In this document: in pieces, positions 16,569 through 24,298 of the stretch | Layout of the letters: every line of letters begins with the position of its first letter | Position numbering within the stretch: the first letter of the stretch is position 1 | Source of the DNA: Bacteroidales bacterium | GTDB lineage: Bacteria > Bacteroidota > Bacteroidia > Bacteroidales > UBA932 | Length of the DNA: 64,000 nt | Assembly (NCBI GenBank): GCA_017446775.1 | Contig: JAFSQE010000017.1 | Coordinates: 62,001 to 126,000, forward strand | Direction: 5' to 3' | Made by a program: the position numbers and the translations under genes | The notes under the pieces: model-generated | Told to the model about the DNA's origin: nothing | The model's input: the letters and a program-made list of their open reading frames with translations, nothing else | The model's database searches: none

Positions 16569-18605
16569 ATGGCAAAAAAATCCACTTTGAAGACCAATTG
16601 GCCCAAGTATCTGCTGCAGTGGGGTACTCTGGCAGCATTGATATTCTTCCTGACAGGCCTGGCGGCAAAACTGTTCCCCAAGACAGGCGCCGTTAACCCC
16701 GAGGCTTATTGCCCCTTTGGTGGCCTGGAGGCGCTGGCTACATATATCCAGCGCGGCTCGCTGCCCTGCTCGATGACCACCATGCAGATTGTGATGGGTA
16801 TCGCACTGGCAGTTGCGGTAATCCTGTTCAGCAAGCTTTTCTGCGCATATATATGCCCTATCGGCACCGTAGAGGATTTGCTGCTCAAGGCGCGCAAAGC
16901 CCTCAAGATAAAGGGTGTCAATGTCAAGGACGGCAACTGGCTTGACAAGGTGCTCCGCATCGTGAAATATGGCCTGCTGTTCTGGATAGTGTATATGACT
17001 GTCTCTTCCAGCGAGCTTTTCTGCAAGAATCTGGATCCGTATTATGCTGTGGCAACAGGTTTCAAGGGAGAGATCACTCTCTGGATGAGCCTGGTGGCGC
17101 TGGGTATCGTGGTGCTGCTCGGCTTCTTTATAAACCGCTTCTGGTGCAAATACATCTGCCCGCTTGGCGCTATATCCAATACTTTCAAGTTCTGGACATG
17201 GCTGCTGGCGCTGGTACTGCTCTGGTGGGCGCTTGCTCTGCTGGGGCTGAACATCAGCTGGGCGTGGCTGCTGGGCGCGTTCTGCGTGCTTGGATGGGCG
17301 CTGGAGGTATTCCACCGCAAGCCCAAACTGCAGATACTGCACGTCGTCCTTGACGAAGAACACTGCGGCCGTACCTGCTACTCCTGCCAGAAGAATTGCC
17401 CGTATAACATTGATGTTCCTTCGTTCGGAAAGAAGGTGACCAGTGTCGACTGCACTCTGTGCGGCGAGTGCGTGGCTGCCTGCCCCACCAAGGCGCTCCA
17501 TATCGGCGTGGCGCCCGTAGCGAAGAAGGGTGGCTGGCGCAAGTTTATAGCGCCCGTACTGGCTGCTCTGCTGCTGGCGGCTGCATTCATTGTGGGTGAC
17601 AAGTTCGAACTCCCTACCATAGACGAGCAGTGGGGTGTAGAAGAGGGGATGAAGCTTGAAACCGTTAAGGTTACCGGCCTCAAGACAGTTAAGTGCTACG
17701 GCAGTTCGATGGCGTTCAAGGCCAAGATGGAGAAGGTTCGCGGCGTGCACGGTGTTAAAACTTATGTGGGCAGCCACACCGTTGTTGTATCTTACGACCC
17801 GGCCGTAACCAATGCCGAGGCTATAGAGAAGCAGATATTCGTCCCGTCCAAGTTCAAGATTGAAACTCCCGACCCGGAGCAGACACCGCAGCTGAAGGTG
17901 GTAACGCTCCGCGTAGAGAAGATGCACGACAAGATGGACCTTAACTACTTTGGCCTGCAGTTCCGCGACGAGCAGCAGAAGGTATACGGCGTGGAGTCGG
18001 AATACGACTGCCCCGTTGTGGTGCGCGTGTTCATGGATCCCGCTTCGGAGGCGTCTGAGGCCTGGTTCAAAGAGATTGTTAACCGCCGCAAGCTGGAGAT
18101 TAAACTTGCCAACGGCGGCGTTAACGAGATACCTATGGGTCTGGAATTCGTGCGTATGGAGCCCGCGGTGGATACCATTTCTACCCCCGATTTTCTCAAA
18201 CGGATGTTCAGCCCCTTCAAGGCAGAATACAACGGCCGTTATCCCTCTGGCGATACCACCGTGGTCCGCAAACGTGCCGAGGTTTATGCCGGCCAGCCGC
18301 AGTTTATCCTGGAGTTTGAAGACGAGCGCTACGAGAAGCCGCTGATTACCCGTTCGCTGCCATATCTGAGCAACCATCTCTCTAAGGAAGAGGGGGTGAT
18401 TGGCACCTACGTCCTGCTCAACGGTAACCTTAAACCGGCATTGCAAATCCGCTTTGCCGCTCCCGCTACCGCAGAGCGCATCTGGGAGCTGATGACCATG
18501 CCCCAGTGGACCATCACCTATGTAGGAGGCGAAGAGAAGGTTGAGGATGCCCGTATCGGTTTCGAAACCCCAGGCATTGTCCACCCCTACGCCGTCACCG
18601 AATAA
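16569..18605 (+). CDS. Membrane polyferredoxin (NosR/CcoG-like 4Fe-4S protein) with heavy-metal-domain-like tail
   Basis: A 678-residue protein. The membrane part (residues 15-245, about six segments) carries two CxxxCP motifs (Cys92/Cys96 and Cys193/Cys197) as in NosR-type electron carriers. Two ferredoxin clusters follow (Cys266, 270, 273, 277 and Cys295, 298, 301, 305). After a further membrane segment (326-342) comes a ferredoxin-like fold resembling a heavy-metal-associated domain (about 363-424, VTGLKTVKCYGSS to VVVSYDPAVTNAEAIE) in which the usual CXXC is lost; only Cys376 remains. The last 250 residues (430-678) are not recognised. It likely moves electrons across the inner membrane for an unidentified partner. 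It converges with the histidine phosphatase gene, with 9 bases between. Confidence 0.82.
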   Translation: MAKKSTLKTNWPKYLLQWGTLAALIFFLTGLAAKLFPKTGAVNPEAYCPFGGLEALATYIQRGSLPCSMTTMQIVMGIALAVAVILFSKLFCAYICPIGTVEDLLLKARKALKIKGVNVKDGNWLDKVLRIVKYGLLFWIVYMTVSSSELFCKNLDPYYAVATGFKGEITLWMSLVALGIVVLLGFFINRFWCKYICPLGAISNTFKFWTWLLALVLLWWALALLGLNISWAWLLGAFCVLGWALEVFHRKPKLQILHVVLDEEHCGRTCYSCQKNCPYNIDVPSFGKKVTSVDCTLCGECVAACPTKALHIGVAPVAKKGGWRKFIAPVLAALLLAAAFIVGDKFELPTIDEQWGVEEGMKLETVKVTGLKTVKCYGSSMAFKAKMEKVRGVHGVKTYVGSHTVVVSYDPAVTNAEAIEKQIFVPSKFKIETPDPEQTPQLKVVTLRVEKMHDKMDLNYFGLQFRDEQQKVYGVESEYDCPVVVRVFMDPASEASEAWFKEIVNRRKLEIKLANGGVNEIPMGLEFVRMEPAVDTISTPDFLKRMFSPFKAEYNGRYPSGDTTVVRKRAEVYAGQPQFILEFEDERYEKPLITRSLPYLSNHLSKEEGVIGTYVLLNGNLKPALQIRFAAPATAERIWELMTMPQWTITYVGGEEKVEDARIGFETPGIVHPYAVTE

Positions 18606-18614
18606 GCAAGGCTG

Positions 18615-19862
18615 TTACAGCATAGTGCGTTTGACATCTTCCCAGCGGTAATAGGGGCCGCCTGGGAGGGTGACAAGGCGCACCTCGCGTTCGTTGACGT
18701 AGAATTTCACGAGCACTTCGCCAGCTTTGTTGCGGTAGAATACCATCTGGAGGTTGCCGGCAAAGGGGGAGAAGCGGTATCCGCGCCAGTGGACGCTCTG
18801 CTCTACGGTGAGCCGTTCGCCAACGCCTTCTATCCCCAGCCGGGCCAGGATGGCCATCAGGTGGGTGTCGTGCCCGAACCGCAAATCGGCAACATATTCG
18901 CCGCCCGCAATCGCCTCGTCGGCCTTATCAACGATATCCTTCATTACTGCAGGTACCTCCGGCAGCGCCATGCGCCTGTCGCCAAACTCCACGGAGTTGC
19001 ACTCGCGCAGATACAGGTTCATCGCGGTGTTTTCTGCATGCCAGTAGAGGTCATTTTCGTTGAAGATGCGCAGCAGGGTATCGTCCATCTCGTATGCGCC
19101 GCTGGCAATGGCCACCTCAAAGGTCCGGCACGCAAAATCCAGCTCAGAGCCAACCAGTGCGAGACCTGCCGCGGGGTCGGTGAACACCTTTGCCATGAAA
19201 TAGGCAGTGTCGAGCGGATGCGCCTCGTCGTGTGCGCGCAGGAAAGGTTCCGTGTCGCGCCTGATATCCGGGGTGTCGCCGCCGCTGATATATCGCATCA
19301 GCTTTTCTCCCGTATCCCAACTGATATCCAGGGCGGGATTGAGGGCGCGCAGTTCGCTGGTGAAGGCTGCCATGGATATGATGCAGCGCTGCGAAGTGCT
19401 GGAGACGGCGCGGATACGGTGGCTTCCGCGAAGCAGCTTTTTCTCGCGAAGATACAAGCGATGGGCGATGCCGCTGTGTTCCTTTGCCCCCAGCGGTGTG
19501 AGCCGCCCGCCCATATCGTCGTACCGGCGCACAATCTCCGCTATCATCCCGTACGCCTTTTCTCCCTCTGCACTCAGAAGGCCGGCTTCGTGGGCGCGGG
19601 AGAAACACTCCAGGGCGCCGCGGTAGCCGTCGGCAGGCCAGTCGCTGCGCGAGCCGTGCCGCCCGTAGTGGCTGATGTAGAACGGCTTAAAGCCCTTTGG
19701 CGCGGGTGTCTGAGCCACAGGGCCGAATTCGTAGGGGTCCAACACTATGCTGCAGCGGAACGGATTCTCGCGGATATCGGCCATCAGCTGCGCGTCTTTT
19801 TCCTGCGCAGTGGCGCTAAGGGCCATCAATGCGCATACAATAATCAATATGTACTTTTTCAT
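18615..19862 (-). CDS. Histidine acid phosphatase (MINPP/phytase-like), secreted
   Basis: A 415-residue protein with a signal peptide (1-19, ends SATA-Q). The branch-2 histidine phosphatase signature is present: YGRHGSR (phospho-accepting His69) and, near residue 330, FGHDTHL with the proton-donor Asp after the second catalytic His. Related Bacteroidota enzymes include the periplasmic MINPP-type inositol-hexakisphosphate phosphatase, but members differ in substrate, so only phosphomonoester hydrolysis can be claimed. It is a single-gene unit, divergent from the ispD-like gene. Confidence 0.85.
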   Translation of the reverse strand: MKKYILIIVCALMALSATAQEKDAQLMADIRENPFRCSIVLDPYEFGPVAQTPAPKGFKPFYISHYGRHGSRSDWPADGYRGALECFSRAHEAGLLSAEGEKAYGMIAEIVRRYDDMGGRLTPLGAKEHSGIAHRLYLREKKLLRGSHRIRAVSSTSQRCIISMAAFTSELRALNPALDISWDTGEKLMRYISGGDTPDIRRDTEPFLRAHDEAHPLDTAYFMAKVFTDPAAGLALVGSELDFACRTFEVAIASGAYEMDDTLLRIFNENDLYWHAENTAMNLYLRECNSVEFGDRRMALPEVPAVMKDIVDKADEAIAGGEYVADLRFGHDTHLMAILARLGIEGVGERLTVEQSVHWRGYRFSPFAGNLQMVFYRNKAGEVLVKFYVNEREVRLVTLPGGPYYRWEDVKRTML

Positions 19863-19869
19863 GGTAGCG

Positions 19870-19898
19870 TAAAGATAGAAAAATCTTTGCTAAATTTG
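19870..19898. promoter_or_regulatory. Divergent promoters for histidine phosphatase and ispD-like genes
   Basis: Plus strand: TAAATTTG at 19891-19898, 8 bases before the ispD-like ATG. Minus strand: TATCTTTA (19877 to 19870), one base off the -7 consensus, 7 bases before the phosphatase ATG. Leaders are predicted to be a few bases at most. Confidence 0.55.
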
Positions 19899-19906
19899 TT
19901 CCTGAT

Positions 19907-20593
19907 ATGTCTGCATACGCTATCATACTGGCCGGAGGTGAGGGCCGCAGGGTGGGGGGCGATGTCCCCAAGCAGTTCCTGCCGGTTAAGGGTGTGCCGC
20001 TGTTTGTATATTCCCTGCGCAAGTTTACCGCTTTTGATCCGGTAGAGGCCATCGTGCTGGTGGTTTCTGAAGCCTGGGAGAGCTTTGCGCGCGAGAGCGT
20101 TGCGGCGGAGGCGCCCGGCAAGCGGATATTGTTTGCCCCGGCCGGAAAATCGCGCCAGCACTCTGTGTTCAGCGGCCTTAAGGCGCTGGAGGGCATTGCT
20201 GCGGCAGAAGATGCAGTCTTTGTGCACGATTCCGTACGCCCGCTTTTCCCCCTGGATAACCTGGGCGACGGCCTTGCGGCGATTGAAGATTACGATGTGG
20301 CGCTGCCGGTTATCTCTGTGAAGGATGCAACCTACCTCAGCGGAGACGGCGTTTGTCTGGAAGATATCCTTCCCCGTTCTGAACTCTACTCCGGCCAGTC
20401 CCCCGAGTGCCTGCGATACGGCAGGTTCGTGAGCGCCCATGCGCAGTTTTCTGAAGATGAGATAGCGGGTATCCGCGGCTGCTCTGAGCTGGCGTTCCGC
20501 GCCGGACTCAGGGTAAAATTCATCGCAGGAGCAGAGCAGAACTTTAAGATAACCACCAAAGAAGACCTGCAGGCCTTCACCCTGCTCGTATAA
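19907..20593 (+). CDS. IspD/TarI-family cytidylyltransferase
   Basis: A 228-residue enzyme of the IspD fold that makes a CDP-activated polyol phosphate from CTP. Nucleotide-binding signature LAGGEGRRVGGDVPKQF (8-24, with Lys22) and HDSVRP (107-112) are present. It could be the 2-C-methyl-D-erythritol-4-phosphate cytidylyltransferase of isoprenoid synthesis, or a ribitol-5-phosphate (TarI-like) enzyme. The single-base gap to a LicD-type phosphotransferase favours the second reading, since LicD/fukutin-type proteins use CDP-alcohol donors. No reductase (TarJ-like) or other MEP-pathway gene is adjacent to settle it. Confidence 0.82.
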   Translation: MSAYAIILAGGEGRRVGGDVPKQFLPVKGVPLFVYSLRKFTAFDPVEAIVLVVSEAWESFARESVAAEAPGKRILFAPAGKSRQHSVFSGLKALEGIAAAEDAVFVHDSVRPLFPLDNLGDGLAAIEDYDVALPVISVKDATYLSGDGVCLEDILPRSELYSGQSPECLRYGRFVSAHAQFSEDEIAGIRGCSELAFRAGLRVKFIAGAEQNFKITTKEDLQAFTLLV

Positions 20594-20594
20594 G

Positions 20595-21431
20595 ATGGAA
20601 GAGGATTTTTCTAAATACAACGCAGAAGGCACACCGTTAAGGGAGGCGCAGAAAAAGATTCTGGAGGTGCTGCTGGAGTTTGACAGGGTGTGCCGCAAAA
20701 ACGGCCTTACATACTGGATAGACTTTGGGACGCTGCTGGGGGCGGTGCGCCACGGCGGCTTTATCCCCTGGGACGATGACATCGACCTCTCTATGCCGCC
20801 GGCAGATTACAGGCGCTTCAAGCAGATAGCGCCGGGCGAACTTGGAAAAAACTTTGTGCTGCAGACAGAGAAGACGGAACCCAGCGCACAGCAGGGCGAC
20901 GGGATGTTCAAGGTCCGCATGAAAAACACCCTCTACCTGATGCCGCACGACGATCTGGCACAACCCTACAGCAAAGGTGTCTTTGTGGATGTCTTTGAAA
21001 GCGTGCCGACGCCCGCCATAAACAGAAAGGTGTTTGCCTTTCTGGTAAAGCGGATCAGCAAGGCGCACGGCTTCATGCATTACAACAAGAGGATAAACTT
21101 TGGCAACATTGTCCGCTGGTTCGTGTTCCCGGTGTCGTTTTTCTTCTTCCATACGATTGTATGGCGCACGATATGCCTTTTCTCCAGAAAGAAGTGCGAA
21201 TTCACCCCGATGACCCGGGTCCTTTACGGATATCCATCGCCCCGCGAAGCGATATATCCCCTTAAAGAGATAGAGTTCGAAGGGCATATGTTTCCCTGCC
21301 CAAACGATCCTGACCGTCGCCTGAAGGATATGTGGGGAGATTATATGAAACTGCCGCCCGCCGACAGGCGCAAGGTCCACGCCCGGTTTATCTGCACCGA
21401 CACCTCGTCATGCTTCACGAACCTTTCATAA
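20595..21431 (+). CDS. LicD family phosphotransferase
   Basis: A 278-residue protein of the LicD/fukutin nucleotidyltransferase-like family, which transfers phosphocholine or phospho-alditol from a CDP donor to a glycan. The hallmark DFGTLLGAVRHGGFIPWDDD (43-62) with the metal-binding Asp cluster (Asp60, 61, 62, 64) is intact. The C-terminal part includes one hydrophobic stretch (about 172-195). Translation is almost certainly coupled to the cytidylyltransferase one base upstream. A strong terminator follows directly after the stop. The target is probably a surface glycan, but nothing nearby identifies it. Confidence 0.87.
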   Translation: MEEDFSKYNAEGTPLREAQKKILEVLLEFDRVCRKNGLTYWIDFGTLLGAVRHGGFIPWDDDIDLSMPPADYRRFKQIAPGELGKNFVLQTEKTEPSAQQGDGMFKVRMKNTLYLMPHDDLAQPYSKGVFVDVFESVPTPAINRKVFAFLVKRISKAHGFMHYNKRINFGNIVRWFVFPVSFFFFHTIVWRTICLFSRKKCEFTPMTRVLYGYPSPREAIYPLKEIEFEGHMFPCPNDPDRRLKDMWGDYMKLPPADRRKVHARFICTDTSSCFTNLS

Positions 21432-21435
21432 AACA

Positions 21436-21461
21436 AAAACACCCGCGGCTGCGGGTGTTTT
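21436..21461. terminator. Bidirectional intrinsic terminator between licD and GH109 genes
   Basis: An 11-bp perfect stem (AAAACACCCGC at 21436-21446 with its complement at 21451-21461), loop GGCT, with A-rich and T-rich flanks. It ends the ispD-licD unit on the plus strand and the kinase-GH36-phosphatase-GH109 operon on the minus strand. Confidence 0.9.
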
Positions 21462-21477
21462 GTAAAGGCAAGGCGCT

Positions 21478-22917
21478 TTACTCGGTTGCGGGGGCATCTT
21501 CAGCCTCTGCGGAATCCGGAGCAAATGCGAAGGTGATGCCGTCGGTCTTGTCCCACTCGCCGCGGGTGAAATCGGGCATAACCACCGGCATGCTGCCGTG
21601 CTTGATGGAGACCTCGGTGAGTTCTACAAGGCTGCTCCACTCTGCGGCATCGTAAACATCCTGGTCCAGTGGAAGACCATAGTGAAGGCAGTAGAACAGG
21701 CGGTAGTCCATGATAAAGTCCATGCCGCCGTGGCCGCCCACCTTGCGTGCAACCTCTTCCAGGTCGGCAATGATGGGGTGCTTATAGGCCTGCATAACGG
21801 CATCGCGCTCTGCATCGCTCATATATTGCTCCGCATCCAGATTGTCGTAAGCCACATTGGTCATTTCTCCGCTGCCCAGTGCAAGCCCTTCGTTGGGATA
21901 TTTGTTTGCGAATCCCTTGGTACCGGTAACCTGATACATGCGGCTGTAGGGACGCGGGGTAACTACGTTGTGCTCTACCAGTATGGTTTTGCCCTTGCGG
22001 GTGCGTATCATGGTGGTGGTATGGTCGCCGTTGGCATAGTCAAATGCCCCCTCGCCATAGCGCTTGTCGGCAATTGCCTGGCCGGCAAACGCGTCGGAAT
22101 CCATAGCTACAAGGAGATCCATCTTGTCGCCGCGGTGGATATTGATATCCTGGCAGATGGGGCCGATGCCGTGGGTGGGATAGACGTCGCCGTGGTGGGC
22201 GCGGTTGTAAATCATGCGCCAGTCGCCCTGATATCCGTCCCAGTAGGGATCCAGGTTGTGGCAGTAAGAACCCTCAACGTGCACCACCTCGCCAAAGAGC
22301 CCCTGCTGGATCATGTTGAGGCAGGTGAGCTCAAAAAAGTCGTAGCAGCAGTTCTCGAGCATCATGCAGTGCTTGCGGGTACGCTCCGAGGTGTTTACAA
22401 GGTCCCAGCACTCCTGGATGCTGGTAGCGGCGGGAACTTCGATGGCAACGTGCTTGCCATGCTCCATTGCGTATATGGCGATGGGGGTGTGCAGTTGCCA
22501 AGGCACGGCCAGGTATACCAGGTCGATATCGTCGCGTTCGCAGATCTGCTTATAGCCCTCCTCTCCGCTGAATTCATAAAGTGCACGGGGGGCACCCAGC
22601 TGTTCCAGTATGCCCTGAGCCCGCTCTACCCTCTCCGGATAGAGGTCGCAGAGTGCCACCACGGTAGCAAATTCCTGGTAAGGCATGCGCCAGACGGCGC
22701 CGGTGCCGCGGTCGCCAAGGCCGACGAGGCCCACGCGGACATTCTCTATGGGCTCTGCGGCAAAGCCCAGCATGCTCTGCTGGTCTGCCGGACGTTCCGG
22801 GGTGTTGTATACAATCTGATTGCCCTTTACTCTGTAACCGTACGGGTCGGCCTGGCAGCACGATACAGCTATCGCAACAAGGGCGACACAGGCCAGTATT
22901 ACATTAATCTTTTTCAT
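21478..22917 (-). CDS. GH109-like alpha-N-acetylgalactosaminidase (NAD-dependent, Gfo/Idh/MocA fold), lipoprotein
   Basis: A 479-residue lipoprotein (lipobox Cys20, VSC) with the Gfo/Idh/MocA fold: Rossmann motif GLVGLGDRG (63-71), then EHGKHVAIEVP (152-162) and the conserved YPTHGIGP (246-253). The C-terminal block HGGMDFIMDYRL, GLPLDQDVYDAAEWSSL and PDFTRG is what I associate with GH109, the NAD-using glycosidases that take terminal alpha-GalNAc off blood-group A antigen. A plain secreted oxidoreductase is the alternative. Context supports GalNAc: the operon includes a GH36-like enzyme and a sugar kinase, and AgaS and AgaR-like genes lie across the divergent promoter. Last gene of that operon, ended by the shared terminator. 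Confidence 0.85.
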   Translation of the reverse strand: MKKINVILACVALVAIAVSCCQADPYGYRVKGNQIVYNTPERPADQQSMLGFAAEPIENVRVGLVGLGDRGTGAVWRMPYQEFATVVALCDLYPERVERAQGILEQLGAPRALYEFSGEEGYKQICERDDIDLVYLAVPWQLHTPIAIYAMEHGKHVAIEVPAATSIQECWDLVNTSERTRKHCMMLENCCYDFFELTCLNMIQQGLFGEVVHVEGSYCHNLDPYWDGYQGDWRMIYNRAHHGDVYPTHGIGPICQDINIHRGDKMDLLVAMDSDAFAGQAIADKRYGEGAFDYANGDHTTTMIRTRKGKTILVEHNVVTPRPYSRMYQVTGTKGFANKYPNEGLALGSGEMTNVAYDNLDAEQYMSDAERDAVMQAYKHPIIADLEEVARKVGGHGGMDFIMDYRLFYCLHYGLPLDQDVYDAAEWSSLVELTEVSIKHGSMPVVMPDFTRGEWDKTDGITFAFAPDSAEAEDAPATE

Positions 22918-22930
22918 GGTATATCGGTTT

Positions 22931-24283
22931 TTACTCCAGCATCAAGTTGCGGAATTCATCTATTGCTGCCTTGCTTACACCGGCCTCTTCTACAAGGTAT
23001 CTCTCAACGCCGCTGGCAAAAGAGCCGCTGCCAGCCAACTTCCAGAAGTAGGGAACGATGTCGCTGTAAACCCAGTGGGTGCGGTCGTTCTTGAAGACCG
23101 GTTCGGGGTTGTTGGCCTTGTCGGAAGAAGATACGCTGAAGCCTACCGGAGCAAAGTATGTCAACTCGTACTCCTTTGAGATATCGCCTTCGCGTATGCC
23201 CAGTACGCCGAGTATCAGCACACCCATGGTGCCGGTGCGGTCGCGCCCCAGAGAGCAGTGGAAGTAAACGGGTTTGTTGTTCTTTACGCAGTTCATGACA
23301 AACTCAAAGCACTCTTTGGTCTTGGCTTTGTATGCTACCTGGAAGGCGTCATACTCTGCTGCGGTAGGGGTGTAAGTGCTGACATCATCGATATCCTCGC
23401 GCCCCTGATCGAACTTGAGCCATTTTGCGCAGTTCTTGGCAGAAGGTTTGGCAACGCCCAGCATCACCTTGCCCCCCTCTTCTATGACGGGCTTGCAGTA
23501 ATCAAAAGTGTTGATTGCGGGCTTCTCGACATAGTCGTCGGAGCCGCGCAGCTCCAGCTCTGCGGCAATGCCCTCTGCTACAACTTCCTTCTTGCCGGCG
23601 GAGGTCAGCATGTTCTCCCAGCGGTCGTTCATGCGCCCGCCGCGGTATATCTTGCGGTACTTGACCATCTTCTTGCCGTCTTCTGTCTTCCAGCCGCCAA
23701 GGTCGCGGGCATTGCGGCAATTACCCTTGAAGAATACCTGGTGCAGGTTTCCTGTAGTCTCGAAAGAACCCTCTGCCACCACGGTCCCCTTGTCGTCCTG
23801 TGCAGTCACCTTGTAGGTATATTTGTCGTTGGGGACAAGGTTGGTGATATCCACGAACGCCACGCCGGGCTTGGTGTCAAGCTCGCGTGACCAGCCCAGC
23901 CGGTCTTCCAGATGGAGGGTATAGATTATCTCGTCCTGAGGCACCCAGCGGATGCTGTAGCTGTTGGGCTTGTCGCCGTCGGGCCAGTTCTTTGCCCAGT
24001 TGTCCCAGGTGAGGTTCTTGCCGTCGAATCCACCGTAATAATCAAATATCTTGGTGTACGAAAGGTCTTTGTCGGGATATGTAACCTCGTCGATGAATTT
24101 GAAGGAGTAAGGGCTGTTCGCCTGGACTACATCGCCGTTCTTGACCTCCGGGGCCGCTTTTGCATACGCTTCGCCAGTGTGCTCGACCACATCATCGGGG
24201 TCGGTTTTTTCGGGGTCGTCTGCGGGCTTTATGCATGCGAAAACCAGCGGAAAGATCAATAGGAGTGAAAAGAGTTTCTTCAT
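22931..24283 (-). CDS. Tyrosine-phosphatase-family lipoprotein with fibronectin-III-like N-domain
   Basis: A 450-residue lipoprotein (lipobox Cys17, VFAC) with a linker, an FnIII-like region (about 45-180, with VDITNLVPNDKYTYKVTAQD), and a Y_phosphatase3-type domain (about 180-450): NARDLGG (191-197) and the catalytic loop HCSLGRDRTG, where Cys343 is the nucleophile and Arg349 binds phosphate. The CX5R motif is complete, so the enzyme should be active. It lies between GH36 and GH109 genes with gaps of 15 and 13 bases. The substrate is probably extracytoplasmic because of the lipid anchor; a phosphorylated glycan is an inference from context, phosphotyrosine or phosphoinositide being alternatives. 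Confidence 0.85.
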   Translation of the reverse strand: MKKLFSLLLIFPLVFACIKPADDPEKTDPDDVVEHTGEAYAKAAPEVKNGDVVQANSPYSFKFIDEVTYPDKDLSYTKIFDYYGGFDGKNLTWDNWAKNWPDGDKPNSYSIRWVPQDEIIYTLHLEDRLGWSRELDTKPGVAFVDITNLVPNDKYTYKVTAQDDKGTVVAEGSFETTGNLHQVFFKGNCRNARDLGGWKTEDGKKMVKYRKIYRGGRMNDRWENMLTSAGKKEVVAEGIAAELELRGSDDYVEKPAINTFDYCKPVIEEGGKVMLGVAKPSAKNCAKWLKFDQGREDIDDVSTYTPTAAEYDAFQVAYKAKTKECFEFVMNCVKNNKPVYFHCSLGRDRTGTMGVLILGVLGIREGDISKEYELTYFAPVGFSVSSSDKANNPEPVFKNDRTHWVYSDIVPYFWKLAGSGSFASGVERYLVEEAGVSKAAIDEFRNLMLE

Positions 24284-24298
24284 TGTCGTATCCTGTTA

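Noticed and set aside
16539..18584. A 681-codon open frame on the minus strand opposite the polyferredoxin gene
   Set aside because: The plus strand has a convincing membrane/4Fe-4S architecture with promoter; the antisense product is His- and Gln-rich without domains.
21478..22917. Ordinary Gfo/Idh/MocA dehydrogenase
   Set aside because: It has a lipobox and the C-terminal motifs I associate with GH109, and sits among glycosidases; kept only as the alternative.
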